Below the pieces are notes generated by a model. The model did not search any database, was not told the origin of the DNA, and saw only the letters and a list, made by a program, of their open reading frames with translations. Below are positions 1 to 8,678 of a stretch of DNA of 64,000 nucleotides, one piece after another. Numbering within the stretch: the stretch's first letter is position 1; every line of letters starts with the position of its first letter. The DNA is from Amylibacter sp. (GTDB taxonomy: Bacteria; Pseudomonadota; Alphaproteobacteria; Rhodobacterales; Rhodobacteraceae). Location: contig JAJFHZ010000010.1 of assembly GCA_021775355.1 (NCBI GenBank), positions 124,001 to 188,000 on the forward strand, written 5' to 3'. The translations under genes were made by a program, and so were the position numbers.

Positions 1-1450
1 GCACAGCGCCCTCACGCGCCAACCCATGTTCACGCCCCACGGTTTCGGCCTGACCCGGGCGGTTAAACCCGAACTGATCTTCTTGTGCAATATCGCCATG
101 CGCAAACCAGTTGGCCCGTTCCCAACCGAATTTTGCACCAAACACAGCACCTTGGCTTTTCAGGGTCTGATAAAGCGGGCTGCGGCGCACGGCACGCGCA
201 CTTTCCATTTCCTCACCCGGCCAATGGATGGCGTAGTATTGTGCATAGCTTTCTATTGCGCGGTCGTGCAGAAATTTTTGACCCGCATGCAGCGGGCCGA
301 AGCGACGAATGTCAAAGGCCCACAGATCAAGCCCGGCATCGCCATGTAAAATCCAGTTTGCGGCCGCCTTACCTGCCCCGCCGGATGCAGCAATGCCAGA
401 TGTAAAGGCGCAGGCGGCAAAGAAATTATCCAAGCCCGGCACCATGCCCATAATCGGCTCACCATCAGGCGAGATCGGGATCGGGCCGTTGACGATAGTG
501 CGGATACCCAACTCACCCAATATAGGCAGGCGTTCCATCGCAGGTTCCAGAAACTCTTCCAGACGATCCATATCGCCATCAAATAAATGGCGTTCGCATT
601 CCCACGGGAAGCCCTCTTTCGGGTTGACCTTATTGGTGATTTTTTCCCAACCACCAATCGCTAAAGCCCCCGGTTCAGGCTTGGCATAATAACCACCGTC
701 AGGATCACGGAATGCGGGCAGATCGTCAGGAATTTCACTGGTTTTCTCGGTCACCAAATACTGGTGTTCAACCACGCCTGCGGGAATTTCAACACCGGCC
801 ATCCAGCCCACTTGCCGCGCCCAAAGACCAGCTGCATTTACCACCATGCCCGCTTCAATCGTGCCATGATCAGTGACCACATGTGTAATGCGACTGCCTT
901 TGCGCGCAAGATCCTTGACCATTACCCCTTCAATAATCCGCCCACCATTTTGGCGGATACCTTTGGCATAAGCATAGGTCAGTGAATTAGGGTCGATATG
1001 CCCGTCATCGGGAATAAATGCGGCCCCGATCAGATCATCAACCGCCATCAACGGGTAAATTTCCAGTGCTTCTTTCGGGGTCAGCATATTCATTTCAAAC
1101 CCAACCGCCTGTGCGGCTGAATAAGATTTCAACAGCTCGTCCCAGCGGTCCTGGCTTGATGCAATCCGCATACTGCCAACTTTGCGCCAACTGGGGTTTT
1201 GGCCTGTTTCAGCCTCCAGATTATCGAACAGTTTCACACTGTCGCTCATCAACCTCATCAGGTTTTGTTGCGAACGGAACTGCCCCACCAAACCTGCGGC
1301 GTGCCATGTGGCCCCTTCGGTCAGTTTGGATTTTTCCAGCAGCACCACATCACGTGCGCCCTGTTTTATAAGATGATATGCGATCGAGGTGCCGATAACG
1401 CCGCCACCGATGATGACGATCTGTGCACTTGTAGGAAACGAAGTGGCCAT
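1..1450 (-). CDS. FAD-dependent oxidoreductase with GcvT-type C-terminus (dimethylglycine/sarcosine dehydrogenase-like), 3' end outside window
   Basis: Reading leftwards from the ATG at 1448-1450, the frame stays open to the window edge, giving about 483 residues with no stop. The N-terminus has a Rossmann dinucleotide motif (IVIIGGGVIG, about residues 11-20). The motif TWHAAGL follows near residue 50; in dimethylglycine and sarcosine dehydrogenases this His carries the covalent FAD. The later segment GWERANWF is typical of the linker into the folate-binding GcvT-like half, which must lie mostly beyond position 1. The family oxidatively demethylates N-methyl amines and passes the one-carbon unit to tetrahydrofolate. 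The start lies 28 nt after the stop of the MttB-type gene, so the two are probably co-transcribed. Exact substrate unknown; demethylation of betaine-derived or similar methylamines is inferred. Confidence 0.85.
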   Translation of the reverse strand, partial: MATSFPTSAQIVIIGGGVIGTSIAYHLIKQGARDVVLLEKSKLTEGATWHAAGLVGQFRSQQNLMRLMSDSVKLFDNLEAETGQNPSWRKVGSMRIASSQDRWDELLKSYSAAQAVGFEMNMLTPKEALEIYPLMAVDDLIGAAFIPDDGHIDPNSLTYAYAKGIRQNGGRIIEGVMVKDLARKGSRITHVVTDHGTIEAGMVVNAAGLWARQVGWMAGVEIPAGVVEHQYLVTEKTSEIPDDLPAFRDPDGGYYAKPEPGALAIGGWEKITNKVNPKEGFPWECERHLFDGDMDRLEEFLEPAMERLPILGELGIRTIVNGPIPISPDGEPIMGMVPGLDNFFAACAFTSGIAASGGAGKAAANWILHGDAGLDLWAFDIRRFGPLHAGQKFLHDRAIESYAQYYAIHWPGEEMESARAVRRSPLYQTLKSQGAVFGAKFGWERANWFAHGDIAQEDQFGFNRPGQAETVGREHGLAREGAV

Positions 1451-1478
1451 TGGGGTATCCAGTCTTGTGTTAGATATA

Positions 1479-2999
1479 TTATAATTGTTGTTGGCGACGG
1501 CGGTTAACACGACGTTCACGCACAGGCGCGCTAGAGCCGATCTCGATACGCTTCCAGCCTTCTTGCGGATGGCTATCACCTGCAACCAACCCTTCAAATT
1601 CACCCCTGATACGGTCATCAATAGATTTATCGAAGGCGACAGAATTCGGTGTTGAAAGGATTTCCAAGGCTTTATTCATCGCCCGTTGATGGATGGTGGA
1701 AGAGCCTTCCAGTTCCCATTTTTCGCGCAAGTTCCTATCTGCCAGTTCCGGCATAAACGTGGCCGAATGCATCCATTCCAGCGTCGACGGGTTATCCGCA
1801 AACATGCCCGCAGGTCCGGTATCTTTGATCTCTTGCAAAGCCACCGCTTCTTTTGAAAAGCCAAAGCCCCCGCGCACGGTTTTCACCATGCCGGCAATTT
1901 CATTGTCGATCAGCAGTTGGCCGAAATCAAACGACATCAAAGCATCCTGCAAACCGCCCATCACGATGAAATCGGCACCGGACAGTGCGCCCATCAGTGG
2001 CGACATACCTTTTTCAAAGCCCGATTGCGCATCCGCAACCTTGGAATTGGTCAGGCCCAGATAACCGCCCGCAGGCACGTTATAGAACCGCGCCATTTGG
2101 CATACGGCAGAATTCATCATGCCGATCTCAATCGCGCCCGGCGCATAGGCCCCGTCGCGCATATCGGCAAATACCGGCAGGAAATTGTAGATATGTGCGG
2201 TACCCGGTTTGGTCATTTGTGCCAATGTCGCCACCGCCAGCCATTCGGCGTTCATAATCGTAAGCATACCCGGCAAAGACAGTGGCGTGCTAAGTCCACC
2301 CATGGGCGCGATTGTGCCGTAAGCAGTGATGCCGTTTTCGGCGAAATACATCATCGTGTCGGTACTATCGAAATCCAGTGTCAACGGCGACACCGCGGCG
2401 CAATAACCAAAGTTAATGAAAGGCCGTTCCCAAAATGCTTCTTTTGAGCCCGCAATCAGTTCACCCAGTTTGATCACCTGTTTGGCTTCACCGATGTCAT
2501 ACACAGATGTCCGCACTGGTTTCACACAATTTTTTAAAGCCGTGTAAAACCGTGTCAGGCTGAACTGATCTTTGGGTGCATCATCGGCCAGTGTTGAGAT
2601 TGAGAACATATCGAAATTGGGACATTCATTCACCACATGGGCAATACGCGCAATGTCTTCAGATGTGGAACGACGGCAAACGCCTGTGGCGGGATCAACA
2701 ATATCAGGTGCAGAACTGGCCGTCGCGATCACCGGTAATTTGCGCGGAAAAGTAATGTCATAAGCCGGATCGCGGCCACGTAATGTAATCGTAGGCGGCA
2801 CCATTTTGCGGTATTTTTCTACCACACGCGCAGGAATTTTCACAATTTCGGTTTCATGGTCAACAATGGCACCATGTTCCGCGAAACGTTTGCGGGCTTT
2901 TTCATTACGCACGATAAGACCGGTTTCTTCCAAGATTTCAAGGGATGCATCGTGGACATACCGAATTTCGTCATCTTTGAGGTATGAGAAATAATTCAT
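1479..2999 (-). CDS. MttB-superfamily (trimethylamine methyltransferase family) protein, non-pyrrolysine type
   Basis: A 506-residue protein of the usual length for the MttB superfamily. It starts MNYFSYLKDDEIRYVH and carries the family region YLGLTNSKVADAQSGFEKG near residue 320, where archaeal MttB has pyrrolysine. Here the frame is read through without any in-frame TAG, so this is a non-Pyl member like the bacterial glycine-betaine or proline-betaine:corrinoid methyltransferases. Family knowledge predicts methyl transfer from a quaternary or tertiary amine to a corrinoid protein. No corrinoid protein gene or RamA-type activator is seen in the window. The gene is first in an apparent two-gene unit with the downstream flavoprotein and is divergent from a LysR regulator. 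The substrate is not determinable from sequence. Confidence 0.88.
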   Translation of the reverse strand: MNYFSYLKDDEIRYVHDASLEILEETGLIVRNEKARKRFAEHGAIVDHETEIVKIPARVVEKYRKMVPPTITLRGRDPAYDITFPRKLPVIATASSAPDIVDPATGVCRRSTSEDIARIAHVVNECPNFDMFSISTLADDAPKDQFSLTRFYTALKNCVKPVRTSVYDIGEAKQVIKLGELIAGSKEAFWERPFINFGYCAAVSPLTLDFDSTDTMMYFAENGITAYGTIAPMGGLSTPLSLPGMLTIMNAEWLAVATLAQMTKPGTAHIYNFLPVFADMRDGAYAPGAIEIGMMNSAVCQMARFYNVPAGGYLGLTNSKVADAQSGFEKGMSPLMGALSGADFIVMGGLQDALMSFDFGQLLIDNEIAGMVKTVRGGFGFSKEAVALQEIKDTGPAGMFADNPSTLEWMHSATFMPELADRNLREKWELEGSSTIHQRAMNKALEILSTPNSVAFDKSIDDRIRGEFEGLVAGDSHPQEGWKRIEIGSSAPVRERRVNRRRQQQL

Positions 3000-3058
3000 C
3001 TTATGTACCTTTTGGCCGTTGTTTCCTAATAAATCCTAGGCCAATTAAAAGCTTGCCA

Positions 3059-3084
3059 CAAACAATGTTTGCTGCAAAATTGCA
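3059..3084. promoter_or_regulatory. Two adjacent inverted repeats, candidate LysR operator
   Basis: The 112-bp divergent region between the MttB-type gene and the LysR gene contains CAAAC-AAT-GTTTG at 3059-3071 and, one base later, the perfect 12-mer palindrome TGCAAAATTGCA at 3073-3084. Both are the right size for LysR half-sites and sit 28 to 53 bp before the LysR start. That they bind this LysR protein is inference. Confidence 0.4.
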
Positions 3085-3111
3085 TAAGTAAACCTAACTC
3101 AAGGCTATCTC

Positions 3112-4002
3112 ATGCGACGCCCCCGCCTGAATGTATTACGCACCTTCGAGGCTGCCGGCCGCAAGCTGAGCTTTTCGCAAGCCGCTACTGAGTTGAACAT
3201 TTCGCAGGCTGCTGTCAGCCAGCAAATAGTTCATCTGGAAGCATATTTAGGCGAAGCTTTGTTTAAACGCCATCATCGCCGTATATCTTTGACAGGGACA
3301 GGGCAGGCATATCTTTTCGCCGTTCATGAGGCTTTAGAGCGGCTTGATACCGTTACTGATCAATTATTTCCCGACCGACCCCATCAAATTGTAACCATAA
3401 AATGCACATCAAGTGTTGCCACCCTGTGGTTGGCACCGCAAATGCGGGCATTTCACGAAAGCCACCCGGATATTGATCTGCACATCAGAACACTGGACTC
3501 TGAAGGAAAGACCAGCCAGGCAATCCAGACTGATTTGGAAATATTTGTATCCGGCGAAACCAACCATGGGCCATATGTCCAATCGCTTTTGACTTGTGAA
3601 ATCGTACCTGTTGCCGCTCCTGAGTTTATTGAACACCACCAACCAATTAAGCCCGATGATATTCTGGATTTTGATCTGATTCATATTCTTGGTTATGAAG
3701 ATGACTGGCACCGTTGGTTTCGCGGCAATAAGCTGGACACACAAGAGGTACCGCGTGGACTGACAGTGGACAGTTCACTTTTTGCGATTGATACCACGGT
3801 GCGTGGGGACGGTATATATTTGGGGCGAAGACCGTTTATTGACAGTTATCTGAAGTCTGGAAAGCTTGTTGAAGTGTTTGATGATCCATACAAACTACAC
3901 GCCAACTATTTTCTTCGCCGACATAAAAACAAGAAAAACAGTCGGAATAAAGATATAGTATCCAACTGGCTGATAGCATTGGCAGGTACCAACAAACCAT
4001 AA
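3112..4002 (+). CDS. LysR-family transcriptional regulator (GcvA-like)
   Basis: A 296-residue protein of standard LysR length. Residues about 4-62 form the winged helix-turn-helix; the recognition segment reads LNISQAAVSQQIVHLE, followed by LGEALFKR. The start MRRPRLNVLRTFEAAGR resembles GcvA-type regulators, where the HTH begins almost at the first residue. The rest is a periplasmic-binding-protein-like effector domain. It is divergent from the MttB-type/flavoprotein pair across 112 bp holding two inverted repeats, so it probably controls that pair and itself. The inducer is unknown. Nothing looks truncated. Confidence 0.9.
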   Translation: MRRPRLNVLRTFEAAGRKLSFSQAATELNISQAAVSQQIVHLEAYLGEALFKRHHRRISLTGTGQAYLFAVHEALERLDTVTDQLFPDRPHQIVTIKCTSSVATLWLAPQMRAFHESHPDIDLHIRTLDSEGKTSQAIQTDLEIFVSGETNHGPYVQSLLTCEIVPVAAPEFIEHHQPIKPDDILDFDLIHILGYEDDWHRWFRGNKLDTQEVPRGLTVDSSLFAIDTTVRGDGIYLGRRPFIDSYLKSGKLVEVFDDPYKLHANYFLRRHKNKKNSRNKDIVSNWLIALAGTNKP

Positions 4003-4413
4003 ACGGTTACGGGGTGTATCCCCTTTACATACGTAATATGATGCAATTGGTTCAGGCCCTAAATGGCAGCATCGCCTGGATCAATCGTTAAAACACCTGC
4101 CCGACGCTCGTAAATTACGTATGAGTAACGACGTAAAGAAAATGGAACGTAGCCTAACATGAAAGTATTATTGCTTTCCCAGCACTCCCATTTATTTTCC
4201 CTTATACACAAATTAAATTTCCTGATAATTTCCCTGTCAGCAGGCGTTTTGACCCAGACTGGTTCTCTAGGACTGGCTGCACATCCAAACCGTATTCCAT
4301 AACATGATAATGCAAGTTTACCACGATTTAAACATTTGTTATCAATATGTTAAAAATATGATCTTTGATAAGAAGCGCTTTGCAGACCTTAATAACCCCC
4401 AGGAATGCAGACT
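4003..4413. other. Intergenic region between convergent LysR and TetR genes, no gene recognised
   Basis: This 411-bp AT-rich stretch separates two genes that point towards each other. Just after the LysR stop there is a small hairpin, GGGG-TGTAT-CCCC followed by TTT (4011-4026), a weak terminator candidate. An open frame from 4304 runs antisense into the TetR gene and has no family features. Two copies of TACGTA-type palindromes (about 4029 and 4114) are present. No coding signal recognised. Confidence 0.5.
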
Positions 4414-5088
4414 TTATAATGAAGCGCGGATGAATTTTTCCACTCTGGTGAAATATTCGTCAACCGTGACTCCTCGGCGTTTATATTTCCAGGGTTTCAA
4501 GTACCAATCCTGCAATAAAGGCTTGATCATCGCGGCAAATGCTTCCGGATCAACGCATTCAATCTGACCTGCGCAAGCGGCCTCTTTCAGGCAATCGGCA
4601 AGAAGCTTTTCAGTAAAAAGCTCGCTTTCAATAGCATCGTTTCGGCCTTCTGTCTTAAAACTTCTAGCCTCCATGAAAGCAAAGAAGAACCATTCCTGCA
4701 TTACTTCACTTAAGTATAAATGCGTGCACATAATCCAGAAAAGCCGATCAACCGGGTTGTCTGGCTGTTTATCCCGATCCCCGATAACCACTCTTATTGA
4801 TGCCATGACCTGCTGAATAATCATGCTCAAAAGGCGATCTTTGCTTTCGATATAGGAATATATCGCTCCAAGACTGATACCGGTTTCGGCACTTAAATCC
4901 CGTAAATTCATACCTTTAAAGCCACTGCGGTTGCTAATTTTTAACGTTGTAGTGAATATTTTCTCAAGATTTGGTACTGCTACTTTTGCCTTCTTTACCT
5001 TTATCAGATCGGAATTTTCTTCAAATACTGTACGATATATCTGAGGAGTGTCCGTTTCAAACTGGATTTTAAAGTCTTGAAAATTCAC
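4414..5088 (-). CDS. TetR/AcrR-family transcriptional regulator
   Basis: A 224-residue protein with a TetR helix-turn-helix at about residues 45-90, ending in LSAETGISLGAIYSYIESKDRLL, the classic recognition helix and following helix. About 45 residues precede the HTH, longer than the usual 10-20; the start could be internal, though no better start with a clear ribosome-binding site stands out. The C-terminal half is the variable ligand-binding domain. It is divergently transcribed from the SDR/acyl-CoA operon, with an inverted repeat between them. Repression of that operon, relieved by an acyl-CoA or related ligand, is the likely role by analogy with other TetR regulators of acyl-CoA catabolism. 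Confidence 0.88.
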   Translation of the reverse strand: MNFQDFKIQFETDTPQIYRTVFEENSDLIKVKKAKVAVPNLEKIFTTTLKISNRSGFKGMNLRDLSAETGISLGAIYSYIESKDRLLSMIIQQVMASIRVVIGDRDKQPDNPVDRLFWIMCTHLYLSEVMQEWFFFAFMEARSFKTEGRNDAIESELFTEKLLADCLKEAACAGQIECVDPEAFAAMIKPLLQDWYLKPWKYKRRGVTVDEYFTRVEKFIRASL

Positions 5089-5200
5089 GTGTGCTTACCT
5101 GTTTATATTTTTTTAAGAGTGGTCTTAATCCTAGTTGCATATTTGATCATACCAAATCCAGTAAATAACCCCTTGACGAATTGCTTGCAATATAGAAAAA

Positions 5201-5214
5201 CGAACAAACGTTCG
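5201..5214. promoter_or_regulatory. Inverted repeat, candidate TetR operator
   Basis: CGAAC at 5201-5205 and GTTCG at 5210-5214 form an inverted repeat with a 4-nt spacer. It is extended by A-rich sequence on the left and T-rich sequence on the right, and lies 24 bp before the SDR start codon. The position in the divergent TetR/SDR region and the CGAAC/GTTCG symmetry fit a TetR-type operator that would also block the SDR operon promoter. Binding is inferred. Confidence 0.5.
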
Positions 5215-5237
5215 GTTTTATACATAAGGAAACAATA

Positions 5238-6053
5238 ATGCCAGAGTTATATGATCTAACATCACGACATATACTTATAACTGGCGCAAGCAGCGGTTTA
5301 GGAGAACATGCAGCCCGTTTATTTTCCAGCAGAGGTGCTAATCTGACGCTTGCGGCCCGGCGCGTTGATCATCTTGATGCTTTAGCACGCGAATTGCGCA
5401 CAACACGCCAGACCAGCCGTTTTAATGCAACAGCGGATGATTTACGTGCGCACAGTGCACAAATCCACGTTGTAGAGATGGATGTTTGTGATGAAGAAAG
5501 TGTCGCCAATGGCTTTGCGACATCAATCAAATCATTGGGTGTACCTGATGTTGTGCTGAACAATGCAGGTGTTGCCCATACTGCATCCGCCTTGAAAACC
5601 GATAGTTCCGATTGGCAACGGGTTGTCGACACTAACCTGAAAGGGGTCTGGTTTGTAGCCCGCGAAGCGGCCCTACATATGACTGAAGCCAAAACCAAAG
5701 GCTGTATCATCAATGTCGCGTCAATTTTGGGAATGCGTGTCGCGGGCGGTGTCTCGGCATATGCCACGTCAAAGGCCGCTGTAATTCAGCTGACAAAATC
5801 ATTGGCACTTGAATGGGCAAGGCACGGTATCCGGGTAAATGCATTGGCACCGGGATATATGGAAACCGAATTGAACCGCGAATTTTTTGCCACTGATGCA
5901 GGTAAAGAGTTGATTAAACGAGTGCCGCAACGCCGTCTTGGTAATCTTTCGGAACTTGATGGACCAATGCTGCTTTTGGCCTCGGACGCTTCCAGCTTTA
6001 TGACCGGTTCTGTGATCGTCGTAGATGGCGGGCATCTGGTTAGCAGTCTTTAA
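5238..6053 (+). CDS. SDR-family oxidoreductase, first gene of the acyl-CoA operon
   Basis: A 271-residue classical short-chain dehydrogenase. The cofactor motif TGASSGLG is at about residues 15-22, NNAG near 110, and the catalytic YxxxK reads YATSK near 175. The C-terminus ends in the usual GSVIVVDGG region. About 20 extra residues (around 55-75) lengthen the early part. A ribosome-binding AAGGA lies just before the ATG. It leads an operon with an acyl-CoA dehydrogenase, APH-like kinase, DUF6285, CoA ligase and thiolase. In the lva pathway of Pseudomonas putida an SDR (LvaD) reduces 4-ketoacyl-CoA to 4-hydroxyacyl-CoA; that role, or a 3-hydroxyacyl-CoA dehydrogenase role, is inferred here. 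Confidence 0.9.
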   Translation: MPELYDLTSRHILITGASSGLGEHAARLFSSRGANLTLAARRVDHLDALARELRTTRQTSRFNATADDLRAHSAQIHVVEMDVCDEESVANGFATSIKSLGVPDVVLNNAGVAHTASALKTDSSDWQRVVDTNLKGVWFVAREAALHMTEAKTKGCIINVASILGMRVAGGVSAYATSKAAVIQLTKSLALEWARHGIRVNALAPGYMETELNREFFATDAGKELIKRVPQRRLGNLSELDGPMLLLASDASSFMTGSVIVVDGGHLVSSL

Positions 6054-6077
6054 CACGATCAATGATAGGATAGCACA

Positions 6078-7280
6078 GTGGATTTCTCACTCTCTCCCGA
6101 AATAGACACATTACGAAAACGCATTTGCAGCTTTGTGGATGAAGAAATTATCCCGTTGGAATCGGATCGTGCCAATTTTGACGCGCATGAAAATATCCGT
6201 GAAGATATACTTGCCACGTTGCGCGATAAAGTGAAATCTGCGGGTATGTGGGCACCGCAAGTGTCACGGGAATTTGGCGGGCTTGGTATTAACACCGTGG
6301 CTATGGCGGCTTGCTATGAAGAGATGAACCGATCCATATTTGGCCCGGCCTGCTTTAACTGTGCCGCCCCTGATGAGGGCAATATGTTCATTCTGAACCG
6401 TGTTGGCACACCCGCACAAAAAGAACGCTGGCTGCGCCCGATCACAGAAGGGCGTGTGCGTTCCGCCTTTGCCATGACTGAACCCAAGGGCTGCGGTTCT
6501 GACCCTTCGCTGACTTATACTACGGCGACAAAGGACGGTGATAACTGGGTTATCAACGGGCGCAAATGGTTCATTACCGGGGCCGAAGGGGCACAGCATT
6601 TTATCCTGATCGCCAAAACCTCGAACGATTCACGTAAAGGTCTGACCGCGTTTCTGTTTGATGCGGATGACGAGGGCTGGAATATTGAACGGCGCATTCC
6701 AATCATGGGCCCAGAGGAACACGGCGGCCATTGTGAGTTAAGTTTCGACGGGTTGGTGATCCCCGATGAGAACCGTTTGATGAGTGTTGGTGACGGGCTG
6801 AAAGTCACACAGATCCGTCTGGGTACAGCACGGCTGACCCATTGTATGCGCTGGCTGGGCATGGCCAAACGCGCGATGGAAATTGCATTGGAATACGTTG
6901 AAAACCGTGACAGTTTCGGTGCGAAACTGATTGATCACGAGACTATTCAAACCATGTTGGGCGATGCGGCTATGTCTATTCAGGTCGGGCGTTTACTGAC
7001 AATGAATGCGGCCTGGAAACTTGATCAGGGCAGTTTTGCCCGCAAAGAGGTTTCTATGGCTAAGATACAGGTGGCTGACACATTACATAAGGTCGTTGAT
7101 ACTGCTTTGCAACTGAACGGGGCGCGGGGTTATTCCAAGGATACCCCGCTGGAATGGATGTATCGCTATGCGCGCCAAGCCAGGCTGGTTGACGGGGCAT
7201 CAGAGGTACATAAAATGGTGTTATCGCACAACCTGTTGAATGACCGCACTGACTTTTGGGCTTGGGGGAATAACGCCTGA
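6078..7280 (+). CDS. Acyl-CoA dehydrogenase family protein (ACAD11/LvaC-like context)
   Basis: A 400-residue acyl-CoA dehydrogenase starting at a GTG (6078). Recognisable blocks are AFAMTEPKGCGSDPS (FAD/substrate signature 1), the WFITGAEGAQH region, and the C-terminal LNGARGYSKDTPLEWMYRYAR, the usual signature 2 area. It overlaps the next gene by one base (TGATG), indicating tight coupling with the kinase. ACADs paired with APH-like kinases include animal ACAD10/11 and bacterial LvaC. These act on 4-phosphorylated acyl-CoAs, removing phosphate and leading to 3-hydroxyacyl-CoA. That specific chemistry is inferred from context; a plain FAD-linked acyl-CoA dehydrogenase is the fallback. Confidence 0.92.
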   Translation: MDFSLSPEIDTLRKRICSFVDEEIIPLESDRANFDAHENIREDILATLRDKVKSAGMWAPQVSREFGGLGINTVAMAACYEEMNRSIFGPACFNCAAPDEGNMFILNRVGTPAQKERWLRPITEGRVRSAFAMTEPKGCGSDPSLTYTTATKDGDNWVINGRKWFITGAEGAQHFILIAKTSNDSRKGLTAFLFDADDEGWNIERRIPIMGPEEHGGHCELSFDGLVIPDENRLMSVGDGLKVTQIRLGTARLTHCMRWLGMAKRAMEIALEYVENRDSFGAKLIDHETIQTMLGDAAMSIQVGRLLTMNAAWKLDQGSFARKEVSMAKIQVADTLHKVVDTALQLNGARGYSKDTPLEWMYRYARQARLVDGASEVHKMVLSHNLLNDRTDFWAWGNNA

Positions 7281-8287
7281 TGGATATCCAGCCCGGAATT
7301 GAAAGCTATCTGCTTTATTTGGATGAGGTGAACACGGTTGAGATAACCGATCTGCGTTTATTGTCCGGCGGGGCAATCCAGCAGAACTGGTTGCTTGATG
7401 TTACAGTGAACGGGACATCGTTGGAAACGGTTTTGCGTACGGATTCGACATCGTCGCTGGAAGACAGCCTGTCGCGTGCGCAGGAATATGCCATATTCAA
7501 GAAAGCCTTTGACGCCGGCGTGACTGTCCCTGAACCGCTATGGCTATCTGTTGATCCGCAATGGATCAGCAAACCGTTTTTTATCATGCGTCGTGTCGGT
7601 GGAACCGCCGCTGGTCATAAAATCGTGCGCAATGATGCGATGGGCGGCGGTCGTAAGGTTCTGGCCAGTCGACTGGGGCAGGAACTGGCACATATCCATT
7701 CGATCAAACACGGGCAGGCTGAACTTGATTTTTTGGCTCTGCCCACACCAACCCCGGCTTTGCACCGGGTTGCTGAATACCGCGCCGCATTGGATGCCTC
7801 CAACATGCCGCAACCGACGTTGGAATGGGGGTTATATTGGCTGGAACAAAATGCACCTGACGCGGTTAGCGAATTGGTCTTGTGCCACAATGATTTTCGC
7901 ACCGGGAACTATATGGTGACCGAACAATCACTAACGGGCATTCTGGATTGGGAGTTTGCCGCATGGGGTGATCCTCTGGTCGATATCGGCTGGTTCTGTG
8001 CTAAATGCTGGCGTTTTGGTGCGGTGGAAAATGAAGCGGGCGGTGTCAGTCACCGAGATGATTTTTATGACGGGTATGAACAGGTCACGGGGGTGCGGAT
8101 TGACCGTAATGCGGTTTTATATTGGGAGGTTATGGCGACAATGCGCTGGGCAATTATTGCAATAAAACAGGGGGATCGCCATATCTCAGGGCGCGAGCCA
8201 TCGCTGGAACTTGCCTTGACACGCCATATCGTGCCCGAGCTGGAACAGGATATACTGAACATGACGCAGGAAGCTGGCAATGCGTGA
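7280..8287 (+). CDS. APH-family phosphotransferase (LvaA-like, predicted hydroxyacyl-CoA kinase)
   Basis: A 335-residue aminoglycoside-phosphotransferase-fold kinase. The catalytic loop reads LCHNDFRTGNYMV (Brenner motif HxDxxxxN, about residues 200-212), followed by the metal-binding GILDWEFAAWGDPLVDIGW. The start ATG overlaps the previous stop (TGATG), and the end overlaps the DUF6285 gene by 8 nt. Members next to acyl-CoA dehydrogenases are not antibiotic-resistance enzymes. The animal ACAD10/11 kinase domain and P. putida LvaA phosphorylate 4-hydroxyacyl-CoAs. Its partner in that system is the small LvaB protein, matching the DUF6285 gene that follows. Family certain; the substrate is inferred. 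Confidence 0.9.
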   Translation: MDIQPGIESYLLYLDEVNTVEITDLRLLSGGAIQQNWLLDVTVNGTSLETVLRTDSTSSLEDSLSRAQEYAIFKKAFDAGVTVPEPLWLSVDPQWISKPFFIMRRVGGTAAGHKIVRNDAMGGGRKVLASRLGQELAHIHSIKHGQAELDFLALPTPTPALHRVAEYRAALDASNMPQPTLEWGLYWLEQNAPDAVSELVLCHNDFRTGNYMVTEQSLTGILDWEFAAWGDPLVDIGWFCAKCWRFGAVENEAGGVSHRDDFYDGYEQVTGVRIDRNAVLYWEVMATMRWAIIAIKQGDRHISGREPSLELALTRHIVPELEQDILNMTQEAGNA

Positions 8288-8678
8288 TAATCCACAAGCG
8301 GATGATCTTCTGAAGATCGCAGAGGCGACATTCAGAGAAGCGATTTTGCCTCATCTTCCAGCCGATAAAAAATACACAGCACTGATGATAGCAAACGCGA
8401 TGCGTATTGCGGCACGGCAGTACGGGTGCGATGAAAATGAAGCCGAAGCAGAGATTGCGGCACTTTCGGAATTACTGGGCCAGTCGGTGGTCGATAACGA
8501 CCCGGATGCAATTAAAAATCTCAATAAACAATTCGCTGAAGCTATTCGCTCCGGCGCCTTTGCATCTAGCAACAAATGGCACAATAAGGCCAGAAAACAC
8601 CTGTTACTTTGTGTGCAAAACCGTTTGGCAGAAGTGAACCCGAAGGCAATAAGCGAGGGTGGTAATGATAGGAGATAA
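8280..8678 (+). CDS. DUF6285 domain protein (LvaB-like partner of the kinase)
   Basis: A 132-residue soluble, mostly helical protein with no membrane segment or signal peptide. It overlaps the upstream kinase gene by 8 nt and the downstream ligase gene by 14 nt. Such small proteins occur almost only beside APH-like kinases in acyl-CoA operons. In P. putida the small LvaB protein is needed with LvaA for kinase activity. I assign DUF6285 from its size, its position and a start resembling DNPQADDLLKIAEATFREAILP. The biochemical role is inferred from that parallel; no catalytic motif is visible. Confidence 0.75.
   Translation: MRDNPQADDLLKIAEATFREAILPHLPADKKYTALMIANAMRIAARQYGCDENEAEAEIAALSELLGQSVVDNDPDAIKNLNKQFAEAIRSGAFASSNKWHNKARKHLLLCVQNRLAEVNPKAISEGGNDRR

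Noticed and set aside
1479..2999. A pyrrolysine-containing MttB
   Set aside because: The frame is continuous for 506 codons and needs no TAG read-through.
4304..4567. An 87-codon rightward frame near the TetR gene
   Set aside because: It runs antisense into the TetR coding region, has no ribosome-binding site and no recognisable family.
7280..8287. An aminoglycoside-resistance gene
   Set aside because: The fold is APH-like, but the one-base overlap with an acyl-CoA dehydrogenase and the DUF6285 neighbour point to acyl-CoA metabolism.
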